From Marinomonas sargassi (GTDB lineage: Bacteria; Pseudomonadota; Gammaproteobacteria; Pseudomonadales; Marinomonadaceae), in the NCBI RefSeq assembly GCF_025716875.1, contig NZ_JAOVZB010000002.1, positions 458,292 to 522,291 on the forward strand: a stretch of DNA of 64,000 nt. Direction: 5' to 3'. Under the pieces are notes generated by a model, which saw nothing but the letters and a program-made list of their open reading frames with translations, was not told the origin of the DNA and ran no database searches. The translations under genes and the position numbers were made by a program. Below are positions 8,838-18,966 of the stretch, piece by piece. The number at the start of each line of letters is the position of its first letter. Positions within the stretch are counted from its first letter, which is position 1.

Positions 8838-10214
8838 ATGTTCAAGTCGTCAAAACATGTTGGAGCACTGTGCATCAGCTTAGCTCTTTCTGCTTGTAGT
8901 ACCACAGAGAAGCAACAGGACTACTCTCCCCTTGTAGAAGATGAGTTACAACTCATCGACAAAGATAAAGCATCGAACTGGCAGTCACTTGATAACGCCA
9001 CTTCTGCTAATTATTTAACAGACCTAATTCAAGACGCCCAATTAGATAGTCTTATTCAACAAGCATTAGAAGCCAACCCCAACTTACAGAAAACCAAACA
9101 TACTCTGCAAGCAAGCTTGATCAGTCTACGCAGCCAATATGGTGACTCTCTACCTGTCGTTGAAGCAGGTTTTTCAGGTGATAAAACCGAAGGAGATGAC
9201 ATTAGCTTCGATACAGATTTAACAATAAGCTGGGAGCTGGATTTATGGCGTAAGCTTGCCAACTCAGAGCAATCCACTGCGAAGTCTTTCGCTAGTGAAG
9301 AAGCCCTTTACCAGGCCAGCCGAGACTTGCTGGTCGCTAACGTCATTAAATCTTGGCTAGCCATTACGGCAAAACAACATGCGGTAGATATCGAGAAGAA
9401 ACGCCTAGCCTTATTAAGCGCCAATGAAAAACTGATCATGAAACGTTTTAGAAATGGCCTTGGTAGTCTTGAAGAGTTAGATTCGTCTCGTACTTCAACA
9501 TCACAATCGAAAGCAGACCTTATCGAACTGGAAGAAAATTTGGCGGCGGAGCTACGTACACTACAGGTATATTTAGGTAGTACAGAATCTCTTCATTTGG
9601 TAACGAATACCCACTACCCTCAAGTGATTTTGCCTTTAAGTGACCTTCCAACTCAAACTTTAAGTCGTCGGCCAGATCTTAAAGCCGCTTACCTCAGCAT
9701 AGAGGCTGCAGATCTTAATACCTCTGTTGCCTATAAAGATATGCTCCCTAGTATCAGCTTAAAAGCAACCCTCAGTGAAACTGCATCGTCTCCAACAAAA
9801 GCTCTATTCGGTGAGCCTTTATGGACTTTGCTAGCGCAACTAACTCAGCCAATTTACAACGGTGGTCAATTAAAAGCGGCCGTCGAGGTGGCCAAGTTAG
9901 AAACGGCTCAGGCCTACCAAGATTACAGAGATACATTATTAACTGCAGTAAATGAAGTAGAAACCGCAATAGGACAAGAAAAAGTGCTTTCGTTGCAAGA
10001 GCAACACATTCAAGACGCTTTGAATAGTTCAACAAAGAACCTATCTCAATATGAGAAAAAGTATCGTAGTGGGCTAATTGAAATTAGTGACCTCATTGAT
10101 GTGCAAACCACCACTTACGATCTTGAAGCACAACTCGACAATATTATTTATCAACGTCTATCTAACCGAGTCGATTTAGGACTCGCATTGGGTCTTGGAG
10201 CTAACAAACAATGA
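8838..10214 (+). CDS. TolC-like outer-membrane efflux lipoprotein (NodT family)
   Basis: The outer-membrane channel of a tripartite RND pump, 458 residues. The lipoprotein signal peptide ends in the lipobox LSAC (Cys20). Two outer-membrane efflux repeats are visible: one around 60-260 with long coiled segments, and one around 270-450 containing RRPDLKAAYLSIEAA and QPIYNGGQLKAAVEVAKLE, both typical of the family. It is the first gene of an operon; its stop overlaps the adaptor's start by 4 bases (ATGA). The substrate is unknown. Confidence 0.9.
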   Translation: MFKSSKHVGALCISLALSACSTTEKQQDYSPLVEDELQLIDKDKASNWQSLDNATSANYLTDLIQDAQLDSLIQQALEANPNLQKTKHTLQASLISLRSQYGDSLPVVEAGFSGDKTEGDDISFDTDLTISWELDLWRKLANSEQSTAKSFASEEALYQASRDLLVANVIKSWLAITAKQHAVDIEKKRLALLSANEKLIMKRFRNGLGSLEELDSSRTSTSQSKADLIELEENLAAELRTLQVYLGSTESLHLVTNTHYPQVILPLSDLPTQTLSRRPDLKAAYLSIEAADLNTSVAYKDMLPSISLKATLSETASSPTKALFGEPLWTLLAQLTQPIYNGGQLKAAVEVAKLETAQAYQDYRDTLLTAVNEVETAIGQEKVLSLQEQHIQDALNSSTKNLSQYEKKYRSGLIEISDLIDVQTTTYDLEAQLDNIIYQRLSNRVDLGLALGLGANKQ

Positions 10215-11383
10215 AACGTCTTTCACTTTGGATTACTTTAATTCTGGCACTGGCAAGCGTTGTTGGGGCTTATCTATATGTTACCGCAGCAATCGAAGCA
10301 AAAGAAAATAAAGTTCGAAAGCCTCGCCCAGCAGCAAAAGAACAAGCGATCAAAATGACAGTTATTGATGCTGAAGTAGGTGTTTATGCACCTATGATTC
10401 AAGCTTCGGGGTTGGTTAAGCCTAGATATTCTATCACCATTAAAAACCAAGTGAGCGGCACAGTAAGCCAGATATCTAATGACTTTGAATCTGGAAAAAT
10501 AGTCAAGAAAGGTCAGCTTTTAGCTCAATTGTCGAATAGTGAATTACAAAGTGATCTCGCCAGCGCAAAGAAAGATTTAGCCAGTGCCGAGCTTGCGCTT
10601 AAAGAAGAGAAACGCCAAGGCGATCAAGCTAAAGCCGAGTGGGAAGCTTCAGGTTTTTCAGAAGAGCCAGATTCCGATCTAGTGCTTCGTAAACCACAAT
10701 TAGAAGCGGTGCAAGCGGAATATGACGCAGCAAAAGCGGCTCTTAAAAAAGCTCAGGACGACCTAACTCAAACAAAAATACTGGCACCATTTGATGCATT
10801 AATTATTAATAGAAGTATCTCACCCGGTAGCTATTTAACCGCAAACAGTGAAATAGCTAGCCTTTATAGTATCGACAGAGCCGAAATCAAAATCGATCTT
10901 CCTAGTAGCGATTGGACTCAATTGGCAAATGAAGAGGCTTTAGTTTCTTCCAGCTCTCCTGCCATTATTCAAAGTGTCGATACCAATGCATCATGGCAAG
11001 GAAAAATTATTAGTGTTGGTTTACATATTGACGAAGCAACCCGTATGCGTAGCCTAACGGTTGGTCTTGATAAACCACTCGAGCAGACTCCGATTTTAAT
11101 TCCCGGAACCTTTGTTAAAGTCACTCTTGAAGGAAAACAACAAGATAATCTGTGGCGCTTACCAAACACCTCATTAAGCCAAAGAAGTGAAATCTGGTAC
11201 CTTGATGAAAACAGTCGACTCGCTACTTTTGAAACAACACCCAGCTTTGTGGATGCAAAATACATTTATGTTCCTGTTCCTGAAAGCTTACAAGGTGAAA
11301 CGGTTCAAGTTTTAGTACAACCCTATAACAGCTATTTAGAAGGCACTCTTGTTTCTCCAGTAAAACAAGGCGGTAAATCATGA
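10211..11383 (+). CDS. RND efflux periplasmic adaptor (membrane fusion protein)
   Basis: A 390-residue periplasmic adaptor anchored by one N-terminal helix (about 6-27). A lipoyl half-motif (IKNQVSGTVSQIS near 75-90) leads into a coiled-coil hairpin of about 85 residues (LASAKKDLASAELALKEEK to ALKKAQDDLTQ). The second lipoyl half (TKILAPFDALIINRSISPG) and the beta-barrel follow. It links the lipoprotein channel to the inner-membrane pump. Start and stop overlap the neighbouring genes by 4 bases each, so translation is probably coupled. Confidence 0.92.
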   Translation: MKRLSLWITLILALASVVGAYLYVTAAIEAKENKVRKPRPAAKEQAIKMTVIDAEVGVYAPMIQASGLVKPRYSITIKNQVSGTVSQISNDFESGKIVKKGQLLAQLSNSELQSDLASAKKDLASAELALKEEKRQGDQAKAEWEASGFSEEPDSDLVLRKPQLEAVQAEYDAAKAALKKAQDDLTQTKILAPFDALIINRSISPGSYLTANSEIASLYSIDRAEIKIDLPSSDWTQLANEEALVSSSSPAIIQSVDTNASWQGKIISVGLHIDEATRMRSLTVGLDKPLEQTPILIPGTFVKVTLEGKQQDNLWRLPNTSLSQRSEIWYLDENSRLATFETTPSFVDAKYIYVPVPESLQGETVQVLVQPYNSYLEGTLVSPVKQGGKS

Positions 11384-14300
11384 GCCCAGTAGACCAGCAA
11401 CACAAAGGGATCATCCCCTGGTTTGCTAACAACCCTGTAGCTGCCAACCTCTTATTAATATTGGTCATCACCTTAGGGGTGATCAATATGGGCAATTTAA
11501 ATAAAGAAGCCTTCCCTAGCCTGACGCCTAACCGAGTGGCCATTTCTGTTAGCAATGACAGCGGCTCAGCGAAAGAAAACGAAGAAGGCATTGCTATAGC
11601 AATTGAACAAGCCCTGCAAGCGACACCTGGGGTAAAAAATATCACCACCTCATCTACGGCCAGTTCAACTCGTGTGACCATTGAGATGCTCGATGATTAT
11701 GATATCGACACCTTGATGGAAGACGTGCAAAATGAAATGGATCAGATCAATTCCTTTCCTGACGATGCCGATCCAGCCGTTGTCTCCAAGGCGGTAAGAC
11801 AAGAACATGCTTTATGGGTGCAACTCTATGGGGACGCAAACCGTCGCACACTGCAAAAGCTTGTCGATGAGCTTGAGTCCGACTTACTCGCCCATGAAGA
11901 TATAGGGGAAACCTCATTAACAGGCTGGCTCGATCCTGTAATGAAAGTGGAGGTAAACAAAGAAAAGCTAGAGTCTTATGGACTTTCTTTAACGGATATT
12001 GCCACTGCCATTAACGCCGAGTCCTCTACGGCAAAAGTAGCCACTCTTAGCAACCAAGACATTTACCTATCTGTTAGTGCCTCCGAACAGGCTTACCTAA
12101 AACCTCAGTTCGCTAACATCCCGATTCAGGTAAATGCCAATGGTGGAGAATTACTACTAAGTGATATCGCGACTATTCGCGATACATTTGACGAAGACAC
12201 CTTCACTCTTTCCCGTTATAACCGTCAAAACAGTGTGGCAATTCAAGTGTTAGCAACGGGTACAACCGACATATCCAATGCTGTCAGTGCCGCCAAGGAA
12301 ATTGTACAAAAGTGGCAAGAAAGTGGCCGCCTTCCTAATAATGTCACCATGAGTACTTGGTATGACAGAAGTGAATCCATTAATGATCGTATTGATTTAA
12401 TGATAGAAAATGCGGTCACAGGGATTCTTTTAGTATTCGTTTTGCTCGCTATTTTCTTAAACATCACGGTCGCTTTCTGGGTTGCTATGGGGTTGCCTTT
12501 TATCTTTTTTGGCACCCTGTTCATAATGGGTAGAGACAGTATTGATTTAACCTTAAACCTCTTTACCACCTTTGGCTTCATCATGGCATTGGGCATAGTT
12601 GTAGACGATGCTGTGGTGGTAGGTGAAAGCGTTTATACGGTTCGTTCCAAAGAAGGCGATACTCTTGCCAGTACTATCAAAGGCACCATGAGGGTCGCAG
12701 TTCCGACCTTATTTGGTGTCTTCACTACTGTAGCGGCCTTTTGGGCATTGTCGAATATTGAAGGGCGGTTAGGCCAAGTCTACTCACAATTTGCTATGGT
12801 AGTAGCCATCTGTCTAATATTGTCGGTGGTTGAGTCTAAACTCATTTTGCCAGCACACTTAGCTCATATAAATACTCGTAAATCAGTACGTACCAACCCT
12901 ATTTCGACTTTATGGGCGATGGTACAGCATGGCGCAGATAGTGGCCTGCAATGGTTTAGCGATCGCATCTACAAGCCAAGCATTGATGCTTCTCTTAACC
13001 ACAGATACGCCATTTGTTTGCTCTTTGTCGCTATTTTCATCTTAGTCATTTCACTGCCGTTAACGGGTGTCGTTCGCGTGAGCTTCTTCCCTCAGATACC
13101 GGGAGACACAGTTCGCGGAAGTGTCACCATGTACAATGATGTGAGTTATGGCAAAACGGAACAAGCCTTATTGACCTTAGAAGAAGCGGCCTATCAGGCA
13201 GATATTGCTCTTCGCTCCGGCTCTAATGAGCGCAAAGGCCGCCCTACTGGCACTGGTACTGATACTGGCACTCCACAAGCTAGCGCAGGCAAAACACCAG
13301 CAAAATCTGAGCCCAAAGGTGAAGTAGCTATTAGCAGCTTACAGATTCGATCCAGTGGTGATCAATCTGGCAATATTCAAATTGAGCTCATCAAAAATAG
13401 ACCCTACACTTCGGCTCAGTTTGCCGCCAAATGGAAGCAAATTGCAGGGACACCTGAAGGTGTTAAAAACCTGAGAATACGCAGCTCTCGTGAAACTGTC
13501 GATGCCTTAAAGATCGAGCTGAGAGGCAATGACTCAAGCGTATTAGATGGTGCGATGAGTGAGTTACTCATTCAGCTTGATACTCTCCCTGCCGTCACAG
13601 GCGTCGAGCAAAATACCTCACCCACAGAATCCCGTTTAGCCCTAGAGCTTAATGAACAGGGGCGTCTACTCGGTTTATCCACCAGCGATTTGGCATCACA
13701 AATATCCCTCAACTTTGACGGTAACGATGTTCAAAGCTACCAAAGAGATAATGCTGAGGTAGAAGTCATTTTAGGCTACCCAGAAGACCAGAAAGAAACA
13801 CCTGCGGAGATACTCAACACCAGAGTATTGTTAGACGATGGTACAAGAATTCCGTTGTCCTCGGTCGCCAATTTATTGCAGCAAGAGGTCGAGACTACCA
13901 TTGTACGTATTGATGGTAAGCGGTCTCTGTATTTATCTGCGGAGGTAGACAAAGACGAAATGTCCGCTACGGAAGTCGTGGAATATTTACAAAATGCTAT
14001 TGTTCCGCAAATGGAGCGTCAGTTTGCCGGAGTCTCTATTTACTTCTCAGGTGAAGCGGAACAAAGGGCAGAAACACAGTCTTCCATGTCTAAGATGTTC
14101 CTCATCGCCATGCTGATTATTTACGGTCTGCTCGCTATTCCTCTTAAATCGTATACTCAACCTATTATCATTATGATGGCCATCCCATTTGGGATCATTG
14201 GCGCTATCCTAGGTCACTGGATGAATGATTTATCGCTAGGCATACTGTCCTTAAATGGTATTCTTGCCCTAAGTGGTGTGGTCGTAAACGATAGTCTATT

Positions 14301-14625
14301 GCTGGTCTCACGTTTTAATGACTTGCGACATCAAACAAGTAACGTGAAACAAGCCATTAGCATGGCTTGCCGTGGCCGCCTTAGAGCGGTACTTTTAACG
14401 TCCTTCACCACTTTTGCAGGGCTCATTCCTATTTTGGGTGAAACATCACGTCAAGCACAAGCACTGATCCCAGCGGCAGTATCCCTTGCTTATGGCATCA
14501 TGTTTGCCACGGTCATCACTCTCATTCTGATCCCTGTGCTATTGATGATAAAAGAAGATATTCACCACTTATTAGCCCGCTTTAAGTCCAAACCTCATAA
14601 CGAGTCATCAACTGATTTCATTTAA
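11380..14625 (+). CDS. RND-family efflux transporter, inner-membrane pump
   Basis: A 1081-residue AcrB-type proton-driven pump with 12 membrane helices and two large periplasmic loops. Helix 4 carries the proton-relay acidic pair (GIVVDDAVVVGES) and the second half repeats the layout (GVVVNDSLLLVS). It is 30-50 residues longer than typical AcrB partly because of a low-complexity Gly/Thr/Ser/Lys insert (GRPTGTGTDTGTPQASAGK, about 624-642) in the second periplasmic loop. The subfamily resembles uncharacterised hydrophobe/amphiphile pumps rather than AcrB or CusA. It is the last gene of the three-gene operon, before a strong terminator. Confidence 0.93.
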   Translation: MSPVDQQHKGIIPWFANNPVAANLLLILVITLGVINMGNLNKEAFPSLTPNRVAISVSNDSGSAKENEEGIAIAIEQALQATPGVKNITTSSTASSTRVTIEMLDDYDIDTLMEDVQNEMDQINSFPDDADPAVVSKAVRQEHALWVQLYGDANRRTLQKLVDELESDLLAHEDIGETSLTGWLDPVMKVEVNKEKLESYGLSLTDIATAINAESSTAKVATLSNQDIYLSVSASEQAYLKPQFANIPIQVNANGGELLLSDIATIRDTFDEDTFTLSRYNRQNSVAIQVLATGTTDISNAVSAAKEIVQKWQESGRLPNNVTMSTWYDRSESINDRIDLMIENAVTGILLVFVLLAIFLNITVAFWVAMGLPFIFFGTLFIMGRDSIDLTLNLFTTFGFIMALGIVVDDAVVVGESVYTVRSKEGDTLASTIKGTMRVAVPTLFGVFTTVAAFWALSNIEGRLGQVYSQFAMVVAICLILSVVESKLILPAHLAHINTRKSVRTNPISTLWAMVQHGADSGLQWFSDRIYKPSIDASLNHRYAICLLFVAIFILVISLPLTGVVRVSFFPQIPGDTVRGSVTMYNDVSYGKTEQALLTLEEAAYQADIALRSGSNERKGRPTGTGTDTGTPQASAGKTPAKSEPKGEVAISSLQIRSSGDQSGNIQIELIKNRPYTSAQFAAKWKQIAGTPEGVKNLRIRSSRETVDALKIELRGNDSSVLDGAMSELLIQLDTLPAVTGVEQNTSPTESRLALELNEQGRLLGLSTSDLASQISLNFDGNDVQSYQRDNAEVEVILGYPEDQKETPAEILNTRVLLDDGTRIPLSSVANLLQQEVETTIVRIDGKRSLYLSAEVDKDEMSATEVVEYLQNAIVPQMERQFAGVSIYFSGEAEQRAETQSSMSKMFLIAMLIIYGLLAIPLKSYTQPIIIMMAIPFGIIGAILGHWMNDLSLGILSLNGILALSGVVVNDSLLLVSRFNDLRHQTSNVKQAISMACRGRLRAVLLTSFTTFAGLIPILGETSRQAQALIPAAVSLAYGIMFATVITLILIPVLLMIKEDIHHLLARFKSKPHNESSTDFI

Positions 14626-14639
14626 GGCACCTTTGAAAT

Positions 14640-14678
14640 AAAAAGCCTGTTCCATCAACTGATGAAACAGGCCTTTTT
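14640..14678. terminator. bidirectional terminator between the RND operon and the decarboxylase gene
   Basis: AAAAAGCCTGTT..CATCA pairs with TGATGAAACAGGCCTTTTT across a short loop. A and T tracts on both sides suit both converging genes. Confidence 0.85.
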
Positions 14679-14716
14679 GCTAATCTGACATTTGATAATG
14701 CCCCGATTATAAAATA

Positions 14717-15580
14717 CTACTCTTGAACATCCATATATTTACTCGCCCAAACTCGGTTCTCTTCCAAGGTCGAGTAACGAGTTGATAACTCTGATGCATT
14801 AAGTTTGCCTTCCGCAATCCCTCGTTGCTCACGAAGACAATCGTAGGTCGCTTTGATTGCGGCAAAATATGCAGCATGACCATTCACTACAATACGCACC
14901 CCATTTTCTGCAAGGCGCTCACGATCTTGTAACTCAGGGTTACCATAAGACACCAACATAATTGGAATGGATAGATGTTGGGAAATCTCTTCTAAATGGG
15001 TGAAATCTCGAATACCAACCATGCAAATACCGTCAACGCCAACCGCTTGGTACGCCTTTACACGCTCAATCGTTTCTTCCGTTGTTAGTTGCCCAGCATT
15101 GGTACGAGCTATGATACTCATTACTGGATCAATGCGTGCCTCTAACGCCGCTTTTAACTTACCAACAGCCTCATCAACTGGAATTAGGTCCGTTGATTTG
15201 TGGCCATATTTTGCTGGTAACAAGGTGTCTTCAATAGTTAAGGCGGCAACGCCAGCACGCTCTAGCTCCACAATGGTGCGCATAACGTTCAAGGCATTAC
15301 CATAACCATGATCGGCATCCGCAATAATAGGTAAGCGGGCAACGCGACCAATACGAGTAGCCTGTTCAGTAAATTCACTTAAAGTAATCAACGCAAAGTC
15401 AGGTGCTGCTAGAACCTGAAGAGAAGCAACGGAACCACCTAAAATGCCGACTTCAAAGCCAAGGTCTTCTGCAATACGTGCGGACATAGGGTCAAATGTA
15501 GAAGCTGTGTAGTAGCATTTATCGCTGGCTAATAGTGCGCGGAAGTTATTTCTTAAGTCGTGTTGAGATGGTGTTGCCAT
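14717..15580 (-). CDS. PEP mutase/isocitrate lyase superfamily enzyme, probable oxaloacetate decarboxylase
   Basis: A 287-residue TIM-barrel enzyme. Seen are the metal-binding block [15 protein letters not shown] (about 85-99), the substrate loop [15 protein letters not shown] and [10 protein letters not shown]. The length and the [20 protein letters not shown] region match the pseudomonad oxaloacetate decarboxylase group (PA4872 type), which makes pyruvate from oxaloacetate, rather than methylisocitrate lyase, whose KRCGH catalytic motif is missing here. It is divergent from the riboswitch-ribH gene and monocistronic. Confidence 0.85.
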   Translation of the reverse strand: MATPSQHDLRNNFRALLASDKCYYTASTFDPMSARIAEDLGFEVGILGGSVASLQVLAAPDFALITLSEFTEQATRIGRVARLPIIADADHGYGNALNVMRTIVELERAGVAALTIEDTLLPAKYGHKSTDLIPVDEAVGKLKAALEARIDPVMSIIARTNAGQLTTEETIERVKAYQAVGVDGICMVGIRDFTHLEEISQHLSIPIMLVSYGNPELQDRERLAENGVRIVVNGHAAYFAAIKATYDCLREQRGIAEGKLNASELSTRYSTLEENRVWASKYMDVQE

Positions 15581-15838
15581 GAAAATATTGACCTCTAAAT
15601 TAAATGAATAAATATATGCTGATTATACTAAGCACGATGTATACCAGCTAGAAATTCAAGCTTTAAAAAGCCTTCTTAAATCTTATTTAGAAAGCCTTTT
15701 AAAATAGATGTGTCAGAAACCACCCGTTACTTAAATGAGTACTAGAATTTGCTAATTTTCTATCATTTTCACTGACCTATCTTCTTTGACAATTTACCCT
15801 ATAAACAGGTATATTCTCGCCGTCGGATTTATCCGATT
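15581..15838. other. divergent intergenic region with a hairpin
   Basis: This lies between the divergent decarboxylase gene and the FMN riboswitch. An imperfect hairpin at 15666-15700 (AAAAGCCTTCTTAAAT against ATTTAGAAAGCCTTTT, two mismatches) resembles a terminator, yet no gene ends here on either strand. Promoters for both sides are expected; none is clear enough to place. Confidence 0.4.
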
Positions 15839-15983
<145 letters not shown>

Positions 15984-16105
15984 GCGTCAGACAACACCTA
16001 AATAGTGATTAAGCTTTCTTGCTTGTCATCTAAAGGTATGCCATTTATTTGGTGTATTTGCCTGCCCGTTCGCCCTGATTCACCTTATATTTTTAGGATT
16101 TTACA

Positions 16106-16588
16106 ATGAATCAGAGCTCAACGAATTTTACTCCATCAGAAAAACGTATTGCTTTCTTTCACGCCACTTGGCATGAAGAGATTGTTCTCAACTGCTTGGA
16201 GGGATTTAAAAGTGAACTAATCAATCGCGGCTATGACGCTGCACTGATTGACGTTATTGCCGTACCAGGTGCCTATGAAATTCCTTTACAGGCTAAATTA
16301 TTAGCTAAAACTGGAAAGTATGCTGCTATTGCTGCCAGTGCATTAGTTGTTGATGGCGGTATCTATCGTCATGAATTTGTCGCTCAGGCTGTTTGTAGCG
16401 GCCTAATGCAAGTTCAACTAGAAACAGAAGTGCCTGTTTTGACCGCTGTATTAACACCTCATAACTTCCACGAGCATGATGAGCATAAAACCTACTTCAG
16501 CCACCACTTTGTAAAAAAAGGCGTTGAACTTGCGAATGCTTGTGATTCTGCTATTCAGTTAACTGAAAATGCCAAAAACATGCTCTAG
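16106..16588 (+). CDS. ribH: 6,7-dimethyl-8-ribityllumazine synthase, type II (RibH2-like)
   Basis: Penultimate enzyme of riboflavin synthesis: joins 5-amino-6-ribitylaminouracil with 3,4-dihydroxy-2-butanone-4-phosphate. The 160-residue protein has VPGAYEIPLQAKLLAKTG and DGGIYRHEFVAQAVCSGLM with the catalytic His in the latter. The N-terminus, the VVDGGIYRHEF block and TPHNFHEH resemble the Brucella/rhizobial RibH2 (type II, decameric) lumazine synthases more than the classical type I. It is the only gene under the FMN riboswitch, standing away from other rib genes, so it is probably a second, FMN-repressed copy. Confidence 0.92.
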   Translation: MNQSSTNFTPSEKRIAFFHATWHEEIVLNCLEGFKSELINRGYDAALIDVIAVPGAYEIPLQAKLLAKTGKYAAIAASALVVDGGIYRHEFVAQAVCSGLMQVQLETEVPVLTAVLTPHNFHEHDEHKTYFSHHFVKKGVELANACDSAIQLTENAKNML

Positions 16589-16617
16589 TCAGTGCTAAAT
16601 CAGCACAATGAGCAATA

Positions 16618-16903
16618 CTAGGCAAGGTCGAATAAGTCTTCTGAGCTTCAGTCTTATCAGAGAAACGGTCTATCAAGGCAAGAGTGAGTAGGAATGTTAA
16701 TACCTTTCAATCACTCTTACTTTTGACCACTATTAATCTAGAGAGGCCGTTTCTCTGAAAGACCCGAATGGCGTGAGCTAAACACTTTTCATTCTTTGTT
16801 AAGCTTCTTGCCAATATGTTCAATATTGGACTGCGAAGCTTGCCTCGAATGATAAAGGTTTATCCACACGCTGAAGCCAGTGGACTTGTTCGTACCTTCC
16901 CTA
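16618..16903. mobile_element. MITE-like inverted-repeat element, copy B
   Basis: A 286-bp inverted copy of the element at 2421-2708. The left end reads CTAGGCAAGGTCGAATAAG; the right end read inward is TAGGGAAGGTACGAACAAG. The internal imperfect hairpin is kept (CAGAGAAACGGTCT against AGGCCGTTTCTCTG; TCAAGGCAAGAGTGA against TCACTCTTACTTTTGA). It sits 29 bases after the ribH stop and 4 bases before what looks like ribH's own terminator. It is flanked by TA on both sides. No coding capacity. Confidence 0.75.
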
Positions 16904-16907
16904 AACA

Positions 16908-16943
16908 ATGCCCTTTGAATACTCTGATTCAAAGGGCATTTTT
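16908..16943 (+). terminator. Rho-independent terminator, probably of ribH
   Basis: ATGCCCTTTGAAT and GATTCAAAGGGCAT pair around a short loop and end in TTTTT. It lies immediately after the repeat element at 16618-16903. Confidence 0.85.
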
Positions 16944-17138
16944 ATAGCAACAAAGCTATAAGTGATTACGCTATAGAAGGTGATAATGATAGTTACTTTC
17001 TTTACTGAAAAAAACACAAAAAACAAACGAAAACAGCCCTAATTTGAGCCGATGGAGATTGCTATTTATACTGCAGACAAGTATAAATCCTATTGATAAC
17101 TACAACGTTTAAACTCTTTATTTATTGTGGATGACCAA

Positions 17139-18635
17139 ATGAATATATCGACACAGCGAACTTTAAAAAATGACAGTTTTGTCTATCGTCTATTGATGGC
17201 TCAAGCGCCAGTATTACTGATCAGCGGTTTAGTTGGAGAACAATTATTTTCTTTTGCTGCTGTCGCTGCTGTCCTTATCGTAATCGCAACTCAGATAGCT
17301 TACAGCTTATTTAAAGGTCAACTGCTATTTTCTATCTTAGCCGGCATTATCATGATGTTGACTTCCTCTGCATTAATTCAAAGCCAATTGGGCTTAGTGG
17401 AAATGCACTTTCACATCTTTGCTTCTATGGTAGTGTTTTTGATTTACCAAAAATGGCAACCTATTGTTGCCGCTCTGGCGACAACCGCGATTTACCACAT
17501 AGGTGGAATGTATGTACAAATGGCTGGTGTACATATCGGAGATATGCCATTTGCAATCTTTAGTGGCCATCACAGCATGGGAATTATGATTGTCCATTGT
17601 GTATTTGCCATTGCTGAAGCTGCTATGTTGATTTACATGGCCCACTTGATGACCAAAGCATCTTCTGCGAACTTAAACATCGCCAGTGCCATTGAAGAAA
17701 TTTCGGCGAACAGCGACCTATCAATCCGCATTGAAAACCCAGCATCAACAGCCGAACGTTCTCTTAACAGCCTATTAGATCAGCTTTCTAGTTTATTTTC
17801 TGACTATCAGCGTATTGCAAAAGTTTTAGTCACTGCTAGCCATCAAATTCATGAAGTGAGTGCAGAGGCCAGCTCTAGTGTCGAAGCCAGTAAACACCGC
17901 TCCCAAGAGGCTTCATCTGCATCAGAAGAAGTCGCTCTTTCTATGAAAGAAGTTTCAAATAATAGTAATACTTCTGCTGAAATCGTTCGCAACCTTGAAA
18001 AAGACACGGTTAATGATAGTAAGCAAGCAATGACTATTATGAATGACATGAAATTATTGGCAGAAGATACCGAGTCGATTTCGGATGCGTTGCAAGCCTT
18101 AACTTCAGATGTTGACGCTATCACTCAACTTCTACAGTCTATTCGCAGTATTTCTGAGCAAACTAACTTACTTGCTCTTAACGCTGCTATTGAAGCAGCC
18201 CGCGCAGGTGAGACGGGTCGTGGCTTTGCTGTAGTAGCGGATGAAGTACGTACTCTTGCTCAACGATCAAGTGAATCTACAGACGAAATAGAAAAAGTTC
18301 TAAGCAAGCTAAACAGTAGTGTTAGTAAAACGGTTAGTTCAATTGAATCTGGAAAAGAAAGAACATCTGTTAGTGTTGAACATACACTAAAAATCTCCGA
18401 TGGCTTATTGAAGCGCGCTGAAGACGTAAGTCAGATTGCAGTATCAAGCCAAAGTATAGCAAGTGACACGCTAAGACAAGAAGAGATTATTTCTTCTATC
18501 CACGAGAAAGTCAGTACAAATGCTCAAGCTATTCAAGTACTGGCTGAGCAAATGCATGCCTTACTAGACAGCAGTGACGATGTTTCAAAAGTAACTAAAG
18601 AATATGAAGAGAAAGCGTCTATCTTCAAGATCTAA
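17139..18635 (+). CDS. methyl-accepting chemotaxis protein with histidine-rich multi-helix membrane sensor
   Basis: A 498-residue chemoreceptor. Unlike the usual two-helix type, the first ~175 residues form about six membrane helices dotted with His: [33 protein letters not shown] and MAHLM. No large periplasmic domain is present. A coiled signalling domain follows with the MCP hairpin tip [19 protein letters not shown] and [18 protein letters not shown]. The start was set at the ATG with GGATGA ahead; an in-frame GTG lies four codons earlier. Membrane sensors with an MHFHxF core are seen in other MCPs and cyclases, but their signal is not known to me. Monocistronic. Confidence 0.9.
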   Translation: MNISTQRTLKNDSFVYRLLMAQAPVLLISGLVGEQLFSFAAVAAVLIVIATQIAYSLFKGQLLFSILAGIIMMLTSSALIQSQLGLVEMHFHIFASMVVFLIYQKWQPIVAALATTAIYHIGGMYVQMAGVHIGDMPFAIFSGHHSMGIMIVHCVFAIAEAAMLIYMAHLMTKASSANLNIASAIEEISANSDLSIRIENPASTAERSLNSLLDQLSSLFSDYQRIAKVLVTASHQIHEVSAEASSSVEASKHRSQEASSASEEVALSMKEVSNNSNTSAEIVRNLEKDTVNDSKQAMTIMNDMKLLAEDTESISDALQALTSDVDAITQLLQSIRSISEQTNLLALNAAIEAARAGETGRGFAVVADEVRTLAQRSSESTDEIEKVLSKLNSSVSKTVSSIESGKERTSVSVEHTLKISDGLLKRAEDVSQIAVSSQSIASDTLRQEEIISSIHEKVSTNAQAIQVLAEQMHALLDSSDDVSKVTKEYEEKASIFKI

Positions 18636-18666
18636 GCACTATATTTGATCCATTTTAAGCACTTTT

Positions 18667-18702
18667 AATGCGAGTATATTTCCCAATGTACTCGCATTTT
18701 TT
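18667..18702 (+). terminator. Rho-independent terminator after the chemoreceptor gene
   Basis: AATGCGAGTA and TACTCGCATTTTTT form a 10-bp stem with a T-run. Confidence 0.85.
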
Positions 18703-18706
18703 ACTC

Positions 18707-18856
18707 CTATCCTTCCTCTTCAAGCTTGTTTTTGAAATCCGCTAAAACAAGTTCTAAAGCTTCCACAGCAAGCTGATTACTCACATTATTTGTTTCTAAC
18801 AATTCAATTAAGTCCACGGCTAACTGAATATGTTTTGGAGCATTCTCTAATGACAT
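18707..18856 (-). CDS. DUF2496 (YbaM-like) small protein
   Basis: A 49-residue protein starting MSLENAPKHIQLAVDLIELLE, nearly the same opening as E. coli YbaM, and ending in a charged helix (VLADFKNKLEEEG). The start is fixed by a strong GGAGGAATT before the ATG; a longer open frame upstream has no ribosome site. YbaM-type proteins are short helical proteins of unknown role, often next to priC in enterobacteria, which is not the case here. It is divergent from tpm. Confidence 0.85.
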   Translation of the reverse strand: MSLENAPKHIQLAVDLIELLETNNVSNQLAVEALELVLADFKNKLEEEG

Positions 18857-18966
18857 AATTCCTCCACACTTAGTTAATAAAATAGAATCAAACACACTAT
18901 AATATTTCGAGCTTATACTGACACTTAAAACCACTAACTGAAAATGATTTCTTAAGAGGCTATCAC

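Noticed and set aside
17010..17060. Possible flagellar sigma-28 promoter (GCCGATGG) before the chemoreceptor gene
   Set aside because: Only the -10-like part fits; no TAAAGTTT-like element is found 15 bases upstream.
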